A stretch of 64,000 nucleotides of DNA. It comes from Heloderma charlesbogerti (lineage: Eukaryota; Chordata; Lepidosauria; Squamata; Helodermatidae). How positions within the stretch are numbered: position 1 is the first letter of the stretch; each line of letters opens with the position of its first letter. The stretch spans positions 1,962,814-2,026,813 of the forward strand of contig JANEZZ010001902.1 of NCBI GenBank assembly GCA_026122225.1, in the 5' to 3' direction. Made by a program: the position numbers and the translations under genes. Positions 8,870 through 20,609 of the stretch are shown here, one piece after another. The notes beneath the pieces are model-generated. The model did not search any database. It saw only the letters and a program-made list of their open reading frames with translations, and was not told where the DNA came from.

Positions 8870-11800
8870 ACTCTAAGTAGTCTACCTAATAAACACCAGT
8901 ACCTGATGAAAGTCCATGTACAGATGGTGGGTTTTCAGAGAGTTTAAGGTGGTATGTACACCCATTCATTCCCTTATCTCATTATGGTATTTGTCAGGTT
9001 TTTAAAGTACAGAAAAATGTTTCTCATAGCACAACTTGGAATTAGTCATTTTCTGAGCAATCTTGTCAAAAGATCGTTTCAGCCCCGCAACAGTGATGTT
9101 ACCCAAAACTTTGGATGGTTGATTACGTATTTGAAAAGACAGTGGTCTTGCTTTGAATACCGAGTCCTAGTTGGAGGAGGAAACAAGAGCTGCTATTGCA
9201 GGTGCATTTAACAGTGGCTTCAACTCACATCAGAGGTAGTGGGGGATGCACTGTCATCTGAAAATTGTGGTCCAAACATTGAGACCAAATCATGCAGTTT
9301 GGAATAAGGTCATCCGTAATAAACTGGGACATGAATGGAAAATGCCTAATTTGGTGGTGGGGGCATTCTACTGTATTACTCTAAAAATACCACCATTCCA
9401 AATATAAAGATATAATCTGCAAATCACATCAGACCAAAGTAACAAATCAATATACCTTGTGACCCTTGCAAAGAAAAGGTGGACAGATCAGGTGGGTGGG
9501 GCAGATGGAGAGATGAACACCTGCATGTGCTTGATCTCCCAGCACATTTTATATGCAGTTGGGGTGAAGGGCATTCATGAGCCTGATGCTCAGTCCTGTC
9601 CCGCACAGAAAGTGGACCCTACCCAGAGAACCATTGTGCGCAAACATGGCTTTAGCAGTTCTCTGGAGAAAAGGGGTTTCGAAATGATCTCTGCGGTCGG
9701 AGAAGTGGGTTCTTGTTAATGTCCATTTGGTGTATTTCAGCTGCATGTTGTGAATCTAGTCATTTGCAGTATCCATACCCAGGGCACGAACTGCAGAAAT
9801 AAATAGAACAAAATATATGAGCTATACATTCTGAGTGCACACTTCCCTGAAAAATTGTGTAGCCTTTTGCAGCTGTGCAGCTGTAGTGTCATTTATGGTG
9901 CTGTGTCAACAGCCTGAGTTTGTTATGTATATCCTACAGTTCACCTGGTCAAATACAAACAGCTACTGTGATCTTCCTCCCAGCTGCTTTACAAATTGGC
10001 TGTTTCTTGAATATAATGAGACTAATTTATGGTGCATGTCATTTAATACAGTGGAGTTGCAAGGAAGAAAAAACTGTCATTAAAAACCCTGAACTAATAA
10101 CTGTCATTCTTAACTGTGAAGAGACTGCTGATGACCAGAAATTAATTACAAGGATTCACTTCTCAGATGCACATATCACATTTTCCACTCAGACTTCACA
10201 TGTAAAATGCTTGTCATATTCCAGCTCCTCACACCCTCATAAATAAATCACCCAGACATGGAAAAAATACAGAGGTAACACAGGTTGATTTCACAGAAAG
10301 CTTTATTCCTAACCCCAAATGTGAGATATTTGGGAAAAGGGGGGAAATGTTTGCATTAAAAATCTTTGATTATTCAGAGAAAGGGGAAAACATCTTTGCA
10401 CAATAGAAATCAGAAGTTTTTATTTCAAATGAATGCATGTTTCATATGATAAGAGATTCCAGGCTGACCTTGGAGGTGACCCCATGTCAGGAATTACTAT
10501 TAATAAAACTGGAAATTTTAGCCTCAGTGGCCCAATTCCTGATGTTGGTGGCTTTCACTTTACAAAGAGGTACTAACATTCTCCCATCCACTTTCCTGTG
10601 GCTGCCCCCACAGCAGAGACAAAGAGAGAGAGAGAGAGTTCTTGATCTCCCCTCCCTTCTCTCTCACACTCTCTTCCTTCTTCCCACATTCCTGGCATGT
10701 GAAATAGTACTGCAGAGCATGCACAGGGAGACCTCGAAAAATAATTTTCCAAATGCATCCAAAATCTACAAACATCAAATGCTTGTAGAAAAGTACATTT
10801 CTCAGGGATCCCTGTGCACACTGGTCTTCCACTGTTGTGGAGGAGGGAGAGTAACTAAGAGGAGGATGGACCAAGACTTCCTTCCTCCTATTTCTTCACT
10901 ACCTCTCGAACAGCAAAAGAGTAGAACCCAGGAGAAAAGAGAAAGCCAGCAGCCAGAGGTACCAGCTAAGGAGAGGTGGGAGGCCCATGGGAGTGGGTTG
11001 GCAATTACAAGCCAACTTAGAACTTTGGAGGGCAAGTTTTTTCTGAGTGTTCTACATTTTTGCTCAGAACTCCTGGGCCCAATCTGAATCAAACCTTGGT
11101 GAGCTCACCTATCTTTTATTGATTACACAAAATTCACAATAACTGTATATACGTCTATAAATTGGAAATAATAGAAGACTGTGCATGTGTGCTTTCATCT
11201 ACCCACAGACAACATTTGGACAAAAAAAAAAAAATAGTTCTGCCTTATTTTAGTACAGCAAAATGTCTGCAAAGTTCAATTGATTTTATGAACATTCTGA
11301 CCAGGTGACCTGACCTTCTCCTAATGAAATTTTTTAGCTGTCCAGCCTCCTGTCTCTCTCATCAAGAAAAGCCATCATCTCACCAGCAAGTCTTCTGAAT
11401 AGGACAGGAGCAGAGATTGTTCAACAAACTCATGACTCTTGGCCTTTCATCGCCATCTGGCCTTCAGTAATATAAACTCAGTTGCACTGCTCTTCCCAGC
11501 TGTGAATACAAATTGTTACGGCAGGTTCTCACATGAGAGTTTGAAGGGCAGCTAGTTTTACACTCTGGCTGCGCACAGAAGTCACCTTTGTCATGTTAAA
11601 AGATTCTCAGAGTGTAATACCCCAGACCTTCTTTTCTTGTTAAAATGTACTGTCTAGGAGGCAAATATTGCAAATAGTTTACCAACTACTACTATAGGCT
11701 TCTACAGTCCAGAAAGCCTGCTTAGAAGACTACAATTAACAGGAAAGGCTTATATGGGAAAATGTGTTCCCCATTAGTTTCATTGGATTACTTTAGGATT

Positions 11801-11902
11801 ATTGCATCTCTGGGGCACCACTGACTTCTTAAGAAGAAGAGGTCAGTCCATCACTGACGTTGAGAGTGCATTACCCTAGGTATGGCTCCTCATTTCTGCA
11901 GG
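8870..11902. other. 3 kb without a supportable gene; one (GA)n tract
   Basis: The only frames above 100 residues cross the (GA)n tract at about 10623-10639 and are compositional artefacts; both strands are open there. No domain, splice-bounded exon or terminal-repeat element is recognised. Confidence 0.45.
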
Positions 11903-11910
11903 ATTTGACA

Positions 11911-12698
11911 TAGGGATGGGGGAGAATTTCTCCCCGAAACTTCGGGGGGCTGAGTGCCAACGTATTCAGCCCCCCGAAGTAGTTACGGGGAGAAATTCTC
12001 CGCCCCCCCGCCCCACCCCGGGATGGGACTTACCTTTCCTGAATGTCGCTCCCGGTGGCGGGTCGCAGCGGCGGTTCGGCAGGGCTTCGACAGGGGCAGG
12101 GGCGGCAGCCGGTCTTTCGACCGGCAGCCGCCGCCATTCCAAGAAAAGTAAAAAAAAAAAACCGCCCCCGTGATAGGCTACGTGACGATTAAAAAAGATT
12201 ATGTAGACTACGGCGAAAATAAGGGCAATGCTATTTGCGTTGCCCTTATTTTCGCCGTAGTCTACGTAAAGATTTACGTAGACTACAGCGACCAAATAAG
12301 GAACGCGAATGGCAGCTCCCTATGGGGGCCACCATTAGCCGTACGTGCTTTTTTTTTTTCAAGTCACCCGTGATAGGCTACGTGATGATTAACGTAGCCT
12401 ATCATGGCTGACTTTGCAGATCTAGCCGTGATAGGCTACGTAAATCGTCACGTAGCCTATCACGGGGGCGGTTTTTTTTTTTTAACTTTCTATTTCGCGG
12501 CCGGGCGAGGCGAGGCGCATCCTCCCCGGCCTGAATTTCGGCTGGGCGAGGCGGGAAGCCTCCCCCCCGGCCTGAATTTCGGCTGGGCGAGGAGGGAAGC
12601 CTCCCCCCCCGGCCTGAACTTCGGGGGAGCAGCGAAGGGCCTCCCCCCCACTGCGAAGCAAGCTGCGAGACCAGGTAAGTGACTTTCGTGCACCCCTA
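11911..12698 (+). mobile_element. Palindrome-array hAT-like element B (788 bp)
   Basis: The termini are TAGGGATGGGGGAG and GTGCACCCCTA. The flanking 8-bp duplication ATTTGACA is perfect (11903-11910 and 12699-12706). The left end is a hairpin in its own right (GAGAATTTCTCCCCG repeated inverted near 11990). Hairpins with CTACGTAA...TTACGTAG arms lie near 12254 and 12427, and further ones near 12171 and 12370. The right end carries direct copies of a GGCCTGAATTTCGGC unit near 12530-12620. A subterminal CCAGGTAAGTGAC precedes the end. This is a different subfamily from A and D; it matches the inner element of E. Confidence 0.85.
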
Positions 12699-12706
12699 AT
12701 TTGACA

Positions 12707-13079
12707 GAACCGGATAGGATCTGATGATCCAAAAGTTCCCTTCAGCTGCTTTTTAACTCTTTCCCATGGTATGGTACTTGGAAGAAAAGCAAATGGCTAA
12801 TGCTGCCTGTTTGGTTGCACATTTTTTCAGCTGTGCACTGGGATCCTCTTCAGGTCCTGCATGACAGCTCCAGATGTGTCTGAAGCTGATAGCTTCACAG
12901 GTGAGACAACATGTACTGAAAAATGGGTATGTGAGTCATGCGTCATGTCTTCTACATATTGCAATCTTAAAATAGCTCTAAATTGCAGTGATTTGCTTCA
13001 TTCACAATGATTCCTGTTATCTGTTTTCAGGCCAATCCTGGTCTCAACATGCTTAGTACTGGCTAACTGTAGGAACTGT
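12707..13079. other. No gene or repeat recognised
   Basis: Unique-looking spacer between element B and a GC-rich foldback. Confidence 0.45.
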
Positions 13080-13700
13080 GCAGGGACCCCCCAATCTGGG
13101 CCCTATCCGGCTTGGGCAGATTTGGGCCCCCCTGACCCGCCTTGGCCCTGAACCCAAAGTGGGTTTCGGATGTCGAAACCCAATTTGGGTCCCCCTGGAT
13201 GCCCCCGCACAAACCCCCTTGTAGCCACTGCCTCCTCTGCTGTCATCATCCTCGCCGCCTCCTCTGCTGCTGTCATCGTCCTCACTGCCGCTGCTGCCAC
13301 CCTTGCCACCCTCGCTGCTGCCACCCTCGCCACCTTCTCTGCCACCATCCTCGCTGCCACCAACTGCTGAGGCCTGGACGTGCATGGTGACTCTTTCTGT
13401 AGGGAGTTGCCATTTTAAAAATGGCAACCCCCTGGACCATCCTGGAGGTTACCATTTTAAAAATGGTAACTCCCTAAAGTAAGAGGTGCCACAAGTGTAT
13501 CCAGGTCTCAGCAATTGGCGGCAGTGAGGACAGCGGCGGTGGAGGTGGAGGCAGAGGCAAGGGTGACAGCAGTGGCAGCGGCGGAGGTGGCAATGACGGT
13601 GGTGGCGAGAACAGTGATAACAAGGACAGTGATGGCAGCGACGGCTCAGGCAAGGACCTGGAGGTGCCGGGGGGGCCGGGCCGGGAGGGCCGAAGCTCCA
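13080..13700. repeat. GC-rich foldback of triplet-like repeats, class unknown
   Basis: The left arm (about 13200-13400) is rich in CTGCC/CCTC/GCCACC. The right arm (about 13470-13690) is its inverse, rich in GGC/GGTGG/GACAG. Near the centre lie two short palindromes of the form GCCATTTTAAAAATGGC (13408-13430) and ACCATTTTAAAAATGGT (13449-13470). Sequences just outside them (CTGCCACCAACTGCTGAGGC, and inverted AGCAATTGGCGGCAG) also pair. The Gly/Ser/Ala-rich frames on both strands are artefacts. I see no target duplication, so whether it is a mobile element or a local inverted duplication is open. Confidence 0.5.
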
Positions 13701-13714
13701 AATCACACCAGATG

Positions 13715-14102
13715 CTTCGGAGAGCCCCCAACCTGCTCCGGGTCATGTCATGCCCCCTCCGCTTGGCCTCGAAAGGGGCACAAGGTGACCCAAAGCAGCC
13801 CACCCTTCGCCTTGGGGTTTGGGGTGCAGACATTGCTTTCATTCGGTGCCAAGTAAAAACGTGGCTTTTTACTGAAGCCCTTGAGGGCTAAATCAATTCC
13901 CTAAATTAGCACACTGTTTTAACTGTTTTATTGGTTTAGATTTTAATTGGTATTAGCTTGTTTAATGGTTTAATATGTTTTTAGCTGTTTAAATTATTTG
14001 TTTTTATACTGTTTAAATTGATTTTATCTGTATGCCGCCCTGAGATCTTAATGATATAGGGTGGGATATAAATGTTTTAAATATAATAAAAGATAAAATA
14101 AA
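13715..14102 (+). mobile_element. LINE 3' end, L2-like
   Basis: A short decayed coding tail is followed by a T-rich 3' UTR. The end reads CTGTATGCCGCCCTGAGATC...GGGTGGGATATAAATG with an A-rich ATAAA tail. The GCCGCCCTGAG...GGGTGGGATATAAAT motif is a standard amniote L2-type 3' end. Confidence 0.55.
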
Positions 14103-14167
14103 TATATAGCATAATGCTATATTAACTAGTAGTATCTTTATCTGATTTTCCAATGAGATGCTAAAGG

Positions 14168-14533
14168 CAGGGGTGGATCAATCTGTTTCTGGTCCATGTC
14201 AGTTTTGTGCAAATTCATTTATGTTTCCATCCCATTTCTGCATTAATCTGCAACTGGAAAAAAAAGTATGAAAATTAGTATTTAAATACATATTTAAATT
14301 TGTATTTCTGAATGTATTTTCTCACAAAATACACATTTCTAGATGTATTTTTGTCCTTAAAATTTTTTATATGCATATGGGTATGTTTTTTGAGGCAAGA
14401 ACTGCATTGCAAAGTTCAGAGAAGGCCGGAATCCAAAGTATAATTGCATTCTGATCCATGCTCTAGTCCAGGAGGTGAGGATCAGGTTGGTTTGCTTCAA
14501 AAAACAGATTGAACAAATCCTCAACCATCCCTA
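14168..14533. mobile_element. hAT-like non-autonomous element (366 bp)
   Basis: It starts CAGGGGTGGATCAATC and ends CTCAACCATCCCTA, inverted termini of the same type as elements A-F. The flanks GCTAAAGG (14160-14167) and GCTACAGG (14534-14541) agree at 7 of 8 positions, an 8-bp hAT-type duplication. The interior is AT-rich with no hairpin array and no coding capacity. Confidence 0.65.
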
Positions 14534-14541
14534 GCTACAGG

Positions 14542-16379
14542 ATATACTAGCTGCCATATGCTTTTTTCACTCGGTAAACAACATGGGGTCAATTGCAAGG
14601 GGAAAGGAAAAAAGAGATGGATACCAGTCAATGATATTAAATAGCTCACCACTTTATGGAAGGAAAGTGCTATGCATGCATCAGTAAAGCAGTATAGTAG
14701 TAACCCTTCCTGTAGGAATGCCCAGGTAGAGAGTGGCATGGAGAGCCAGCATGTCCACAAGATACAATTTTGCCCTCTGCTTAGGAATGCTGGAGAAATT
14801 TGAGATGGACTAAAATGAGCTTGAATTTCTAAGAATCTGACCTGTGGAATCTGCTTTGGAGTGACCCCCTCAGGGCTCATGGAGTCTATGGACTTTCCAA
14901 TGTTTTTTTTTTTTACTTTCCCAAAATTTACGTATATTTATTAATAGGAAAATACACAAGTTTCTGCTGAAGAAAAGTTGAATGGAATGGGGGACAATAT
15001 GCTACATGTTACATACTAAGGTAAATTATATAAATTGTTACAAAACTTCTTACATAATTATTTGTGAATTTTTCTGCATACTGAAAAAAAATAATTTGCA
15101 TCTGTCTGTGAGCAGACAACGGAACAAAAGGTGCCTGACAATCCGCGAAACACAAACGGAGCGGATTTCACACAGTCCGTACATCCCTACCACTGCTAAA
15201 CTGGAACCCATTCCCCTTGCAGGGAGATGTAGTTATGAAATGAGTCTCCCATATGAACTACCAGTAACTCCATTGGTTGTACCACACCTTCATTACCATA
15301 GCCAGCGGACACACTCTTAAGTGTCCTGCTATCACCCATGTTAGCCAAGCCAGCACTCCAGGGACCCTTCCCATTTGTCCCCAGTAATGGTTGCATCTTT
15401 CACATTCATGCTGATCTTTCTACCAAAGTTGTGATGAAAGTGAAAACCAGTTAGCTAATGGCTGAGAGAAACATGAAAACTTGCAGGTCCCACCCAGGAA
15501 ATGTAACACCCTAGTTGAGGTAAAATCCTCAACCCGATTCAGGGCTGGCATATATAAAAAAAATCCTTCACAACCCTCATAAAGAGCAACTAGCTAGAGT
15601 CCAGTCATCCTAAATGGAATGGTGTGTTATGCTGCCCGCTTGGCCATTTGGAACAGGGCCTTTCAAGACAGTTACAAGACTAATCCCGGGCCTTTCAACC
15701 CAAGCAATGGAGACTTTCTTTTCTTTTTTTAATCCCTGTGTGTGTGTGTGTGTGTGGGGGGGGACTTGAGAAGCAAACAGCTTGTGGGGGGAAGGTTTAA
15801 CCCTCCCCTCACAGTGCATGCTGGTCCCAATCCAAATTGGGGCTGCACACAGCTACCCCAGAGTGAAAAGAAAACAAGGTTCGGCTACATGCTATGTAAT
15901 TAACATAATGCGTAGTTTGATCCTGAATCTAGTGTATAAACCTGGAAAAATTCAGAAAGGAGATGTGTGTGAACTATATAAATTTGATAACAGGGATAAC
16001 AGTCCTCTCCCTACCCTTCCTACAACCTTAATCCTGAATATCAAGTAGAAGTACTGCTTAATCTAGGGCTCCAAAACACTTTTAGTACAGACCACTAAAG
16101 ACATGGAGTTCCATGGTGGCACTTGGAGGGGGCAATTTTCCCTCCCGCAGGTGCTTCTGTTTTGGAGAATACATGAATGGTGGAGATACATAGATATAGA
16201 CATATAGATACACACACACACACACACACACACACTCCTATCACCTTTTGGTCAGCTGTTATTGCCCTCCCATCCCCCATAGCAAAGAGAAGCAAAATGC
16301 TACTTTCCTTCCCTTTTGGAGGGAGGGATGCAACTGCAGCCTTGAGGAAAAGAAAGAAGCTAGTGCTTTTCTCTACCAC
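14542..16379. other. No gene; two dinucleotide microsatellites and one hAT-like end
   Basis: Contains (TG)n at 15737-15755 and (CA)n at 16210-16235. A terminus-like CCGTACATCCCTA ends at about 15190, but no matching left end was found, so it is at best a fragment. No frame carries a recognisable domain. Confidence 0.45.
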
Positions 16380-16748
16380 TAAGGGCCGATCTACACTTAC
16401 TTTTTTTACATTTTCAATGAGCTTTCGTTGCCTGTCTTTCACATTATGCTGTCCTCAGTTGGTATTGGAACTGCAATTTCCTGCTTCCCTGCTACTGCTT
16501 TCAATACCTTGATATTCCGGTATTTCCCATTCATGTGCTCTGCTCTTCCGTGTTCATCACCATATAAGGTCGTAGTCCCCTCCCATGCCTGCCCATATAT
16601 GGCAGTGTTTTTTGTATTTCCCTCCTGTCCAATCACAGCTCTCAATGCCCCCATGTGGTCTTCCAGCTACTGACAGCATAGGCTAGCATAGCTTCCTCAG
16701 CACTGGAAGTTTTATCACCAACCAGCAGAGGGCTGGATGTGCATGCAC

Positions 16749-16822
16749 TTGTCTGATGTCGGAAGCTCAGCAGGGCCAGCCCTGATCAGTACTTGGATGG
16801 GAGACTGCCTGGGAATCAGGCT
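16749..16822 (+). pseudogene. 5S rRNA-derived segment, left arm
   Basis: It retains GGAAGCTCAGCAGGG (internal A-box region of 5S genes) and GTACTTGGATGGGAGACTGC followed by CTGGGAA (C-box region). The first 40 or so bases of 5S rRNA and its 3' stem are missing, so it cannot be a functional rRNA gene. It is probably from a 5S-derived SINE captured by the foldback element. Confidence 0.8.
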
Positions 16823-17469
16823 TCCTGCACTGAGCAGGGGGTTGTTCTATCCCTTCAAATGACACTAAGTTTTACCTCCTTCTATCCACTGCTTTGGCTT
16901 TCTTTTCTTTTTTTACATCAAGGCATTATCTTCAATCAAATCTTCAAAACTTCAAAGAAGCAAATCTTTGAAGAATCATAGCTTCTCTAGCCTGATTGCT
17001 CCACACACTTGCTTGGGCAAGCCCAAGCAAGTGTAGATGTTTTCACAGTCCCCTCCATGCTCGCTGCATGGAAAGAAAAAGGACACACATATCCAGGCAG
17101 ACAGTCCTCAGTGTCCACGGACTAACATCGATAAAAATGTCCGTGGACAATTTTAACGTCATCTCATAAGTGGCGGACATTTTTATTGATGTTAGTCCAT
17201 GAATAGCAATGACTGTCTGCCTGGATATGTGTGAGTGTTTCTTTCCATGCTGCAAGCATGGAGGGGACTGTGAAAATATTTATGCTTGCTTGGGCTTGTG
17301 CGGGCAACTGTTCAGAACAATTGGGCTGGAGAAGCTAGGATTCTTCGAAGATTTGAATATTTGAAGATAATGCCTTGATGTAAAAAAAAAAAGCCAAAGC
17401 AGGGGATAGAAGGAGGTAAAACTTAGTGTCATTTGAAGGGATAGAACAACCCTCTGCTCAGTGCAGGAA

Positions 17470-17543
17470 GCCTGATTCCCAGGCAATCTCCCATCCAAGT
17501 ACTGACCAGGGCTGACTCTGCTGAGCTTCTGAGATCAGACAAG
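17470..17543 (-). pseudogene. 5S rRNA-derived segment, right arm
   Basis: Inverted partner of the 16749-16822 segment, with the same retained control-region motifs and the same truncation. It differs by a few bases (for example GATCTC here against GATGTC in the left arm), so the arms have diverged a little since duplication. Confidence 0.8.
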
Positions 17544-17878
17544 CGCATGCACATCCAGCCCTCTGCTGGTTGGTGATAAAACTTCCAGTGCTGAGGAAGC
17601 TATGCTAGCCTACCATAGCAGCTGCCCCTCTTCCTCATGCCAGCTGTCAAGGGCTGACGCAGGGAAAAGAGCCTTGGCAGACACCCACCAGCCTCTCGCC
17701 CTGGCCTCCAATGAGAGCAGCCTTCCTTGAAAGCAGGAAAACAGGCTTGCACATTCAAGGAGGTACTGGAATGGGGAAAGAGGGTGAGTGTGGATAATCA
17801 TGTTTTAATGTGAGTGTATTTAACCCAAGAGTGCATCAACTTCACTGCGATGGTGGGCGCAATGTAGATAGGCCCTAA

Positions 17879-18355
17879 GAGGATTCTCAAGATTGTGGGG
17901 AAAGGTGGTTCAATTTCCCTACATCCACAATCAGTTTCCGTTTTCTACCAATCAAGAACTTGAGTTGAGAGTTTATCATTCTAAATTGTGAATAAAATTG
18001 GACTATGGGCTTTTAAGTAAAGGGAACAAAGTATAAACATTTTGAATTTGGCAAACTGAGTTTTACCATTATTGCTCTAAATTCAACAAAACATACACAC
18101 ATATCTATATCTACCTTAAACAATTAAAATTTGAATTTTGAACATTTCCCTAATGCTAAGAATTCTGGAAATTCTTACTTCAGCTCTAATTTATTTACAC
18201 AGGGGCACAGAGCTAGAGGGCATAGAATGTTGCTATAGCATGCTAACTTTCTTAGGTTTAATATCTGTATGCATTCTTGATAAGTTAAAGTCAATACTGG
18301 CTGCAGATTCTGTGTCCCTCTGTTTTATGTAGAAAGATATATCTGATATTTACCA
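17879..18355. other. No gene or repeat recognised
   Basis: AT-rich spacer between the foldback element and the ERV. Confidence 0.45.
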
Positions 18356-18796
18356 TGTTGCAGAACCCAGAGTCAGAGAGACCACGGAGTGAAGGAAAAA
18401 GAGATTCTTTATTTAACGCGCGGGCTTAAGGCTGGAATCGTTTCCAAAGAGCCAGAAGCCCCGAAATACATCAGCACATTGGTTTTATAGACATTGTGAC
18501 ACATATGAAACGGCTCCTCCTCCCCCTCCCGCATGGGGTTGCAATCCTCAACATTTCTTCTCTTAGCACTATTGTTTATAATACAAGAACTGGGTTATAG
18601 GGTAGCCATGATAAGGAGAGAACAGAAGAGAACAGCAGAGAACAAGATATACAATTGTATGACCTTTGACAAGATAAGGAATTCCTGTGTCTCGTCAGCT
18701 TACAACAATATATTCAAGGAAGAAAGAGCTCAGCAAGAACATGAAGCATGAGACTGCATGAGGCTACTTAGTCTGACCCCCGATATGGCTGCTACA
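18356..18796 (-). repeat. 3' LTR of the ERV (441 bp)
   Basis: TG...CA ends (TGTAGCAGCC and TCTGCAACA on the minus strand). A TATAAAA box on the minus strand (complement of about 18483-18489) and an AATAAA signal (complement of 18408-18413) mark U3 and R. The 72-residue frame in both LTRs is a passenger frame without a domain. Confidence 0.92.
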
Positions 18797-18807
18797 TTCC
18801 CCCCTTA
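18797..18807 (-). promoter_or_regulatory. Polypurine tract
   Basis: On the minus strand AAGGGGGGAA lies immediately upstream of the 3' LTR, the position used to prime plus-strand DNA synthesis. Confidence 0.85.
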
Positions 18808-18873
18808 AATGCATAATTTCATTACAATTATAGCATTTTTGATAACCATACAAAGCTTTTTGTGACATACATA

Positions 18874-19450
18874 TTACTTAGCCTTTTGTTGGGCTATTAG
18901 AGCGTAGAGGGCAGCAGTTTTACTAGCTGAGACATAAAACAGATTGGTTAAACAGCGCATAAGACAAGGAAAGCAGAGACATAACAGTATCTTTATGAAC
19001 AACACTGGTAGAATTAGGATGAACAATGCTTTAAGCCAGCTAAGATCTGGAAGCCAAGGGGTCAACTAATTGAGCTAATTGTTTTGTCTTATTGTTTTGT
19101 AAGCTACTATATTGTGCAGCTTGTTGATCTGTTCATCTACAGCATTGCCATTATCAGTTAAGTTAAAACAACAGAGCTTTTGGTGTGTCTCACAACTTAA
19201 ATGATGAAGAAGGAAGAGGTAATCTATACCAGCTCTATTTTCTAGAACTGCACCTCTTAGATCACGCAACTCTTTATTTAACAATGACAATGCTCATGAG
19301 GTGGCATTTATGCTTTTGGCTAAGCTGCAAGCTAACCGGTTGATTTCCAGACCATCAGCCAAGGCTAAACCTGGAACCTTAACCAGTGACATTGCTAAGG
19401 CCAAACTCTTAACATGGTATCTTTTGAATTTTCCCAGGATGTCTACAGAC
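18874..19450 (-). pseudogene. env: env remnant: transmembrane subunit
   Basis: One minus-strand frame, interrupted by stops near 19303 and at 19075-19077 and 19066-19068. It carries the heptad region, an immunosuppressive-domain-like segment (ENRAGIDYLFLLHH), and the CX6CC motif SCETHQKLCC (about 19166-19195) typical of gamma-type Env. A hydrophobic membrane anchor follows (WLKALFILILPVLFIKILL, about 19035-18980). The surface subunit is absent, and the fragment lies next to the polypurine tract as env should. It is non-functional as it stands. Confidence 0.8.
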
Positions 19451-19669
19451 AGGTATTAGGCAAGAGCTAATAAGCCTGTTTGCAGGTATACCTCTTGGCA
19501 AACAAAAATGTTTTACTTTCGTGATGTTAGCCAGGTGAAGCCAGTAATTATTAGCAAATCACTGGGACAAACTTCTTTTTCCAGGGGCAGGACCCCCCTT
19601 TTGCACCTTATTAAGGAAACACAATGAAACACTACTAACACTACAACACGCATGTTTGATCTTCTTTGG

Positions 19670-19808
19670 GATCTGACCGTACGCTGGGCAGCTATTCACC
19701 TGGCAAGCTGCAGTAAGGTCTAGTCCCCTTCTTCAATTCTCCAGTTGCAGGTCTGACCGTACGCAGGGGGACAGTCTCCCGGTGTGTCCACAGTAAGGTC
19801 TAGCCTGA
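19670..19808. repeat. Imperfect direct repeat of about 62 bp
   Basis: Two copies share TCTGACCGTACGC at the start and GCAGTAAGGTCTAG / CACAGTAAGGTCTAG at the end (19670-19732 and 19747-19808), with a diverged middle. It lies between the integrase and env remnants of the ERV; a local duplication in the defective genome is likely. Confidence 0.6.
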
Positions 19809-19895
19809 GTCTTCTTACTGCTTTTTCAGAATGATTTTTAAAGGATTTCCAGGATTTCTGTTTACAGTCTACTTTCCCCCTCTCATTCTCTTGAC

Positions 19896-19940
19896 TCGTG
19901 TCCAATGTATCCAGGGTTTAATTTTAGCTGCTTTCATAGT
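19896..19940 (-). pseudogene. pol: pol remnant: integrase C-terminus
   Basis: The minus-strand frame reads MKAAKIKPWIHWTRVKRM, matching the tail of gammaretroviral integrases (a KPWIH..R.K motif). Upstream stops and missing RT and core integrase show a large internal deletion. Confidence 0.65.
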
Positions 19941-20154
19941 GGAAAAGTATGACAGTTTTCAGTCTTCTCCATCTGGGAGTCAAAGGGTTATTTTTCCCTC
20001 TTTAACTCATACTTTAACTCTTGGTTGGAAAGGATGAGCTTCTGTGATGGGAATGGCTTATTTTTCTAAGACAAAGCGACGCTGGGCTTGAAGAACTTTG
20101 CTCAGTGTTTGGACTTCTTGTTTAAGGCTAACGTTTGCTTGCTCTTGATGCCAC

Positions 20155-20335
20155 TCCAGTGTCAATTATGAAGTCAATGTCACGGCCCCTCTCAGTCAAT
20201 GTCACGGCCCCTCTCAAGCTGTCTCCCTCTTCGCCCATTCTGGCCCCTTTGGTTTTCTCCTTTGTGTATTTGATTTATTTTATTTGGGCATTCATGCCAC
20301 TAATGTCCATCTTGTCCACACTGGGCACACTGGTT
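20155..20335 (-). pseudogene. gag-pro remnant: nucleocapsid zinc knuckle and protease motif
   Basis: At about 20335-20285 the minus strand encodes a CX2CX4HX4C zinc knuckle (CAQCGQDGH, a stop codon, then WHEC). Further on, DFIIDTG at about 20174-20155 has the aspartic protease active-site triplet DTG. A 22-23-bp tandem duplication (CAATGTCACGGCCCCTCTCA twice, about 20175-20218) shifts the sequence between them. None of this could give an active protein. Confidence 0.7.
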
Positions 20336-20609
20336 CTTTTTTAAGAATCTTCTGCCTCTGCCGGGTCTTCTTTTCTTCTTTCATCTATGTCTTCTTGGGC
20401 CTCTGGGTTGAGGGAGGTATACTGGCGATAGGCATTTGAAAGACGCTCCAAGTACGATCTGGGGCCTCGGTGGCACCTTGCAGCACTTTAGACACTTTGG
20501 TCATATTAACTGACTTCTTCATACCTGCTTTCATGGCTTTTAACAGCAGGGTTTGATACTGGGTGAGGCGCTCTAGCCCCACTTGTGTTTTGGGATTCCA
20601 GCGAGGGGG

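Larger units (their letters stand above)
16383..17875. mobile_element. Foldback Harbinger-type element carrying 5S-derived arms (1,493 bp)
   Basis: The ends GGGCCGATCTACACTT and AATGTAGATAGGCCC are inverted copies. TAA flanks both sides (16380-16382 and 17876-17878). Inside, about 450-bp arms (about 16680-17135 and 17165-17608) are near-identical inverted copies, by eye above 90%. They meet at a small centre holding GTCCGTGGACAATTTTAACG. Both arms include the same 5S-rRNA-like segment, which is why nearly the same frame appears on opposite strands. The outer flanks (16400-16670, 17620-17860) do not pair. No transposase is encoded. Confidence 0.75.

Noticed and set aside
10437..11087. 216-residue frame
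   Set aside because: It spans a (GA)n tract, with both strands open around it. No domain and no splice-site support.
13053..13856. Gly/Ser- and Ala/Val-rich frames on both strands
   Set aside because: These are translations of the triplet-like inverted repeat, with no conserved protein features.
15178..15190. Right end of another hAT-like element (CCGTACATCCCTA)
   Set aside because: No matching left end or 8-bp duplication was found upstream.
16749..17543. Functional 5S rRNA genes
   Set aside because: Both copies lack the start and the 3' stem of 5S rRNA and lie inside transposon arms.
18533..18751. Conserved 72-residue protein encoded twice (also 24184-24402)
   Set aside because: The two are identical only because they lie in the two LTRs. 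The frame is antisense to the provirus and has no domain.
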